Below the pieces are notes generated by a model that was not told the DNA's origin, made no database searches, and was given only the letters and a program-made list of their open reading frames with translations. The translations under genes were made by a program, and so were the position numbers. Source: Asticcacaulis sp. SL142 (lineage in GTDB: Bacteria > Pseudomonadota > Alphaproteobacteria > Caulobacterales > Caulobacteraceae). Taken from it: DNA of 64,000 nt. Position 1 is the stretch's first letter. The number at the start of each line of letters is the position of its first letter. Shown here piece by piece: positions 63,445 to 64,000 of this stretch. The DNA lies in NCBI RefSeq assembly GCF_026625745.1, contig NZ_CP113061.1:1761501-1825500 (forward strand), read 5' to 3'.

Positions 63445-64000
63445 CTAGCCCATCTCATCTTCAAGCATGGCCAGACGCTCGGCCTGATCCTCATTGATCA
63501 GGGCGTTGATCATGGAGTCCATCTCCCCTTCCATAAACTGCGGCAGGTTATAGATGGTCAGGTTGATGCGGTGATCGGTGATACGGCCTTGCGGATAGTT
63601 ATAGGTACGGATGCGTTCCGACCGATCGCCAGAGCCGACCTGAGATTTACGCGCATCAGAGCGGGCGGTATCGAGCGCCTGACGCTGCTGATCGTACAGC
63701 CGCGCTTTCAGGTTACGCATGGCAATCGCGCGGTTCATGTGCTGCGATTTTTCGGATGAGGTCACCACGATGCCCGACGGCATGTGGGTGATCCGCACCG
63801 CCGAATCGGTCTTGTTAACGTGCTGCCCGCCGGAACCCGACGCGCGATAGGTGTCGATGCGGATGTCTTTGTCGAGGATTTCGATCTCAACATCCTGGGC
63901 TTCGGGCAGAACCGCCACGGTGGCCGCCGAGGTATGGATGCGCCCTTGGGTTTCGGTGGCGGGGACGCGCTGAACGCGGTGAACACCGGACTCAAACTTC
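63445..64000 (-). CDS. prfA: Peptide chain release factor 1, C-terminal part
   Basis: 3' portion (about 184 residues) of RF1; the gene runs off the right edge of the window. It has [28 protein letters not shown], the catalytic GGQ in [18 protein letters not shown], and [15 protein letters not shown], which are typical of RF1 rather than RF2. It ends translation at UAA and UAG codons. The GGQ loop is intact, so the visible part looks functional. Confidence 0.95.
   Translation of the reverse strand, partial: KFESGVHRVQRVPATETQGRIHTSAATVAVLPEAQDVEIEILDKDIRIDTYRASGSGGQHVNKTDSAVRITHMPSGIVVTSSEKSQHMNRAIAMRNLKARLYDQQRQALDTARSDARKSQVGSGDRSERIRTYNYPQGRITDHRINLTIYNLPQFMEGEMDSMINALINEDQAERLAMLEDEMG

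Noticed and set aside
1-64000. Mobile elements, prophage, toxin-antitoxin, restriction or other defence genes
   Set aside because: No transposase, integrase, phage structural, nuclease-methylase or toxin family was recognised on either strand; the region reads as ordinary metabolic chromosome.
1-64000. tRNA or rRNA genes
   Set aside because: No cloverleaf with a GTTCGAnTC-type T-loop or rRNA-like segment was noticed in the gaps; a tRNAscan or Infernal run would settle this.

Overview
The window looks like chromosomal DNA of a Caulobacteraceae bacterium, most likely Asticcacaulis or a close relative of Caulobacter. The reasons are a Caulobacter-type oxidative D-xylose operon (xylX, xylB, xylC, xylD, xylE plus a LacI-type regulator), a SigF/NrsF-like ECF sigma and anti-sigma pair, a large TonB-dependent receptor, and alphaproteobacterial palindromic repeats between genes. 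No transposase, integrase, tRNA, rRNA or CRISPR array was seen. The assignments come from reading motifs and recalling families; no database search was possible.

Layout. 1-7.4 kb: end of a transglutaminase, circularly permuted ATP-grasp and alpha-E genes, a 2OG-dioxygenase, a ROK repressor, and a SigF/NrsF pair divergent from a lone DUF2063 (HvfC-like) gene. 7.5-18.2 kb (minus strand): carboxylesterase, ROK sugar kinase, hexose MFS transporter, two tandem tryptophan-halogenase-like flavoproteins and a TonB-dependent receptor. 18.8-23.6 kb: pyruvate kinase, MerR and CMD genes, a lipoprotein, a galactose-dehydrogenase-like gene and an L-fucose/L-rhamnose mutarotase. 23.7-30.1 kb (plus): an L-fucose oxidation operon made of a FucP-type transporter, lactonase, IclR regulator, aldo/keto reductase, split UxaA-type dehydratase and SDR. 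30.2-39.8 kb (minus): an exported SOD, aldose epimerase, xylE, xylD, xylC (frameshifted), xylB, xylX and xylR. 40.1-46.1 kb (plus): GH74, sialate-O-acetylesterase-like and GH29 genes plus a small ORF. 46.2-50.8 kb (minus): GH31 with PA14, and GH35. 51.3-64 kb: GntR regulator, UDP-sugar epimerase, SpoU methyltransferase, MscS channel, putrescine genes puuA/puuB, a soluble chemoreceptor-like protein, clpB, a MOSC protein and the end of prfA.

The central story is a xyloglucan utilisation region. GH74 would cut the xyloglucan backbone. The acetylesterase, GH29 (fucose), GH35 (galactose) and GH31 (xylose) would strip the side chains. The released sugars match the catabolic genes nearby: xylose (xylXBCDE), fucose (23.2-30.1 kb) and galactose (dehydrogenase, epimerase, hexose transporter, ROK kinase). 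Four copies of a palindrome of the form ATGRYAGCGCTRYCAT, plus one degenerate copy, lie upstream of the TonB receptor (two sites), xylE, xylX and GH35-GH31. They fit a LacI-family operator and probably bind the XylR-like repressor encoded at 38775-39827. This would put polymer uptake, side-chain hydrolysis and xylose catabolism, and possibly the two halogenase-like enzymes, under one xylose signal.

A second point of interest is a family of three modular intergenic repeats. Each has conserved GC-rich outer hairpins around an inner hairpin whose sequence differs completely from copy to copy.
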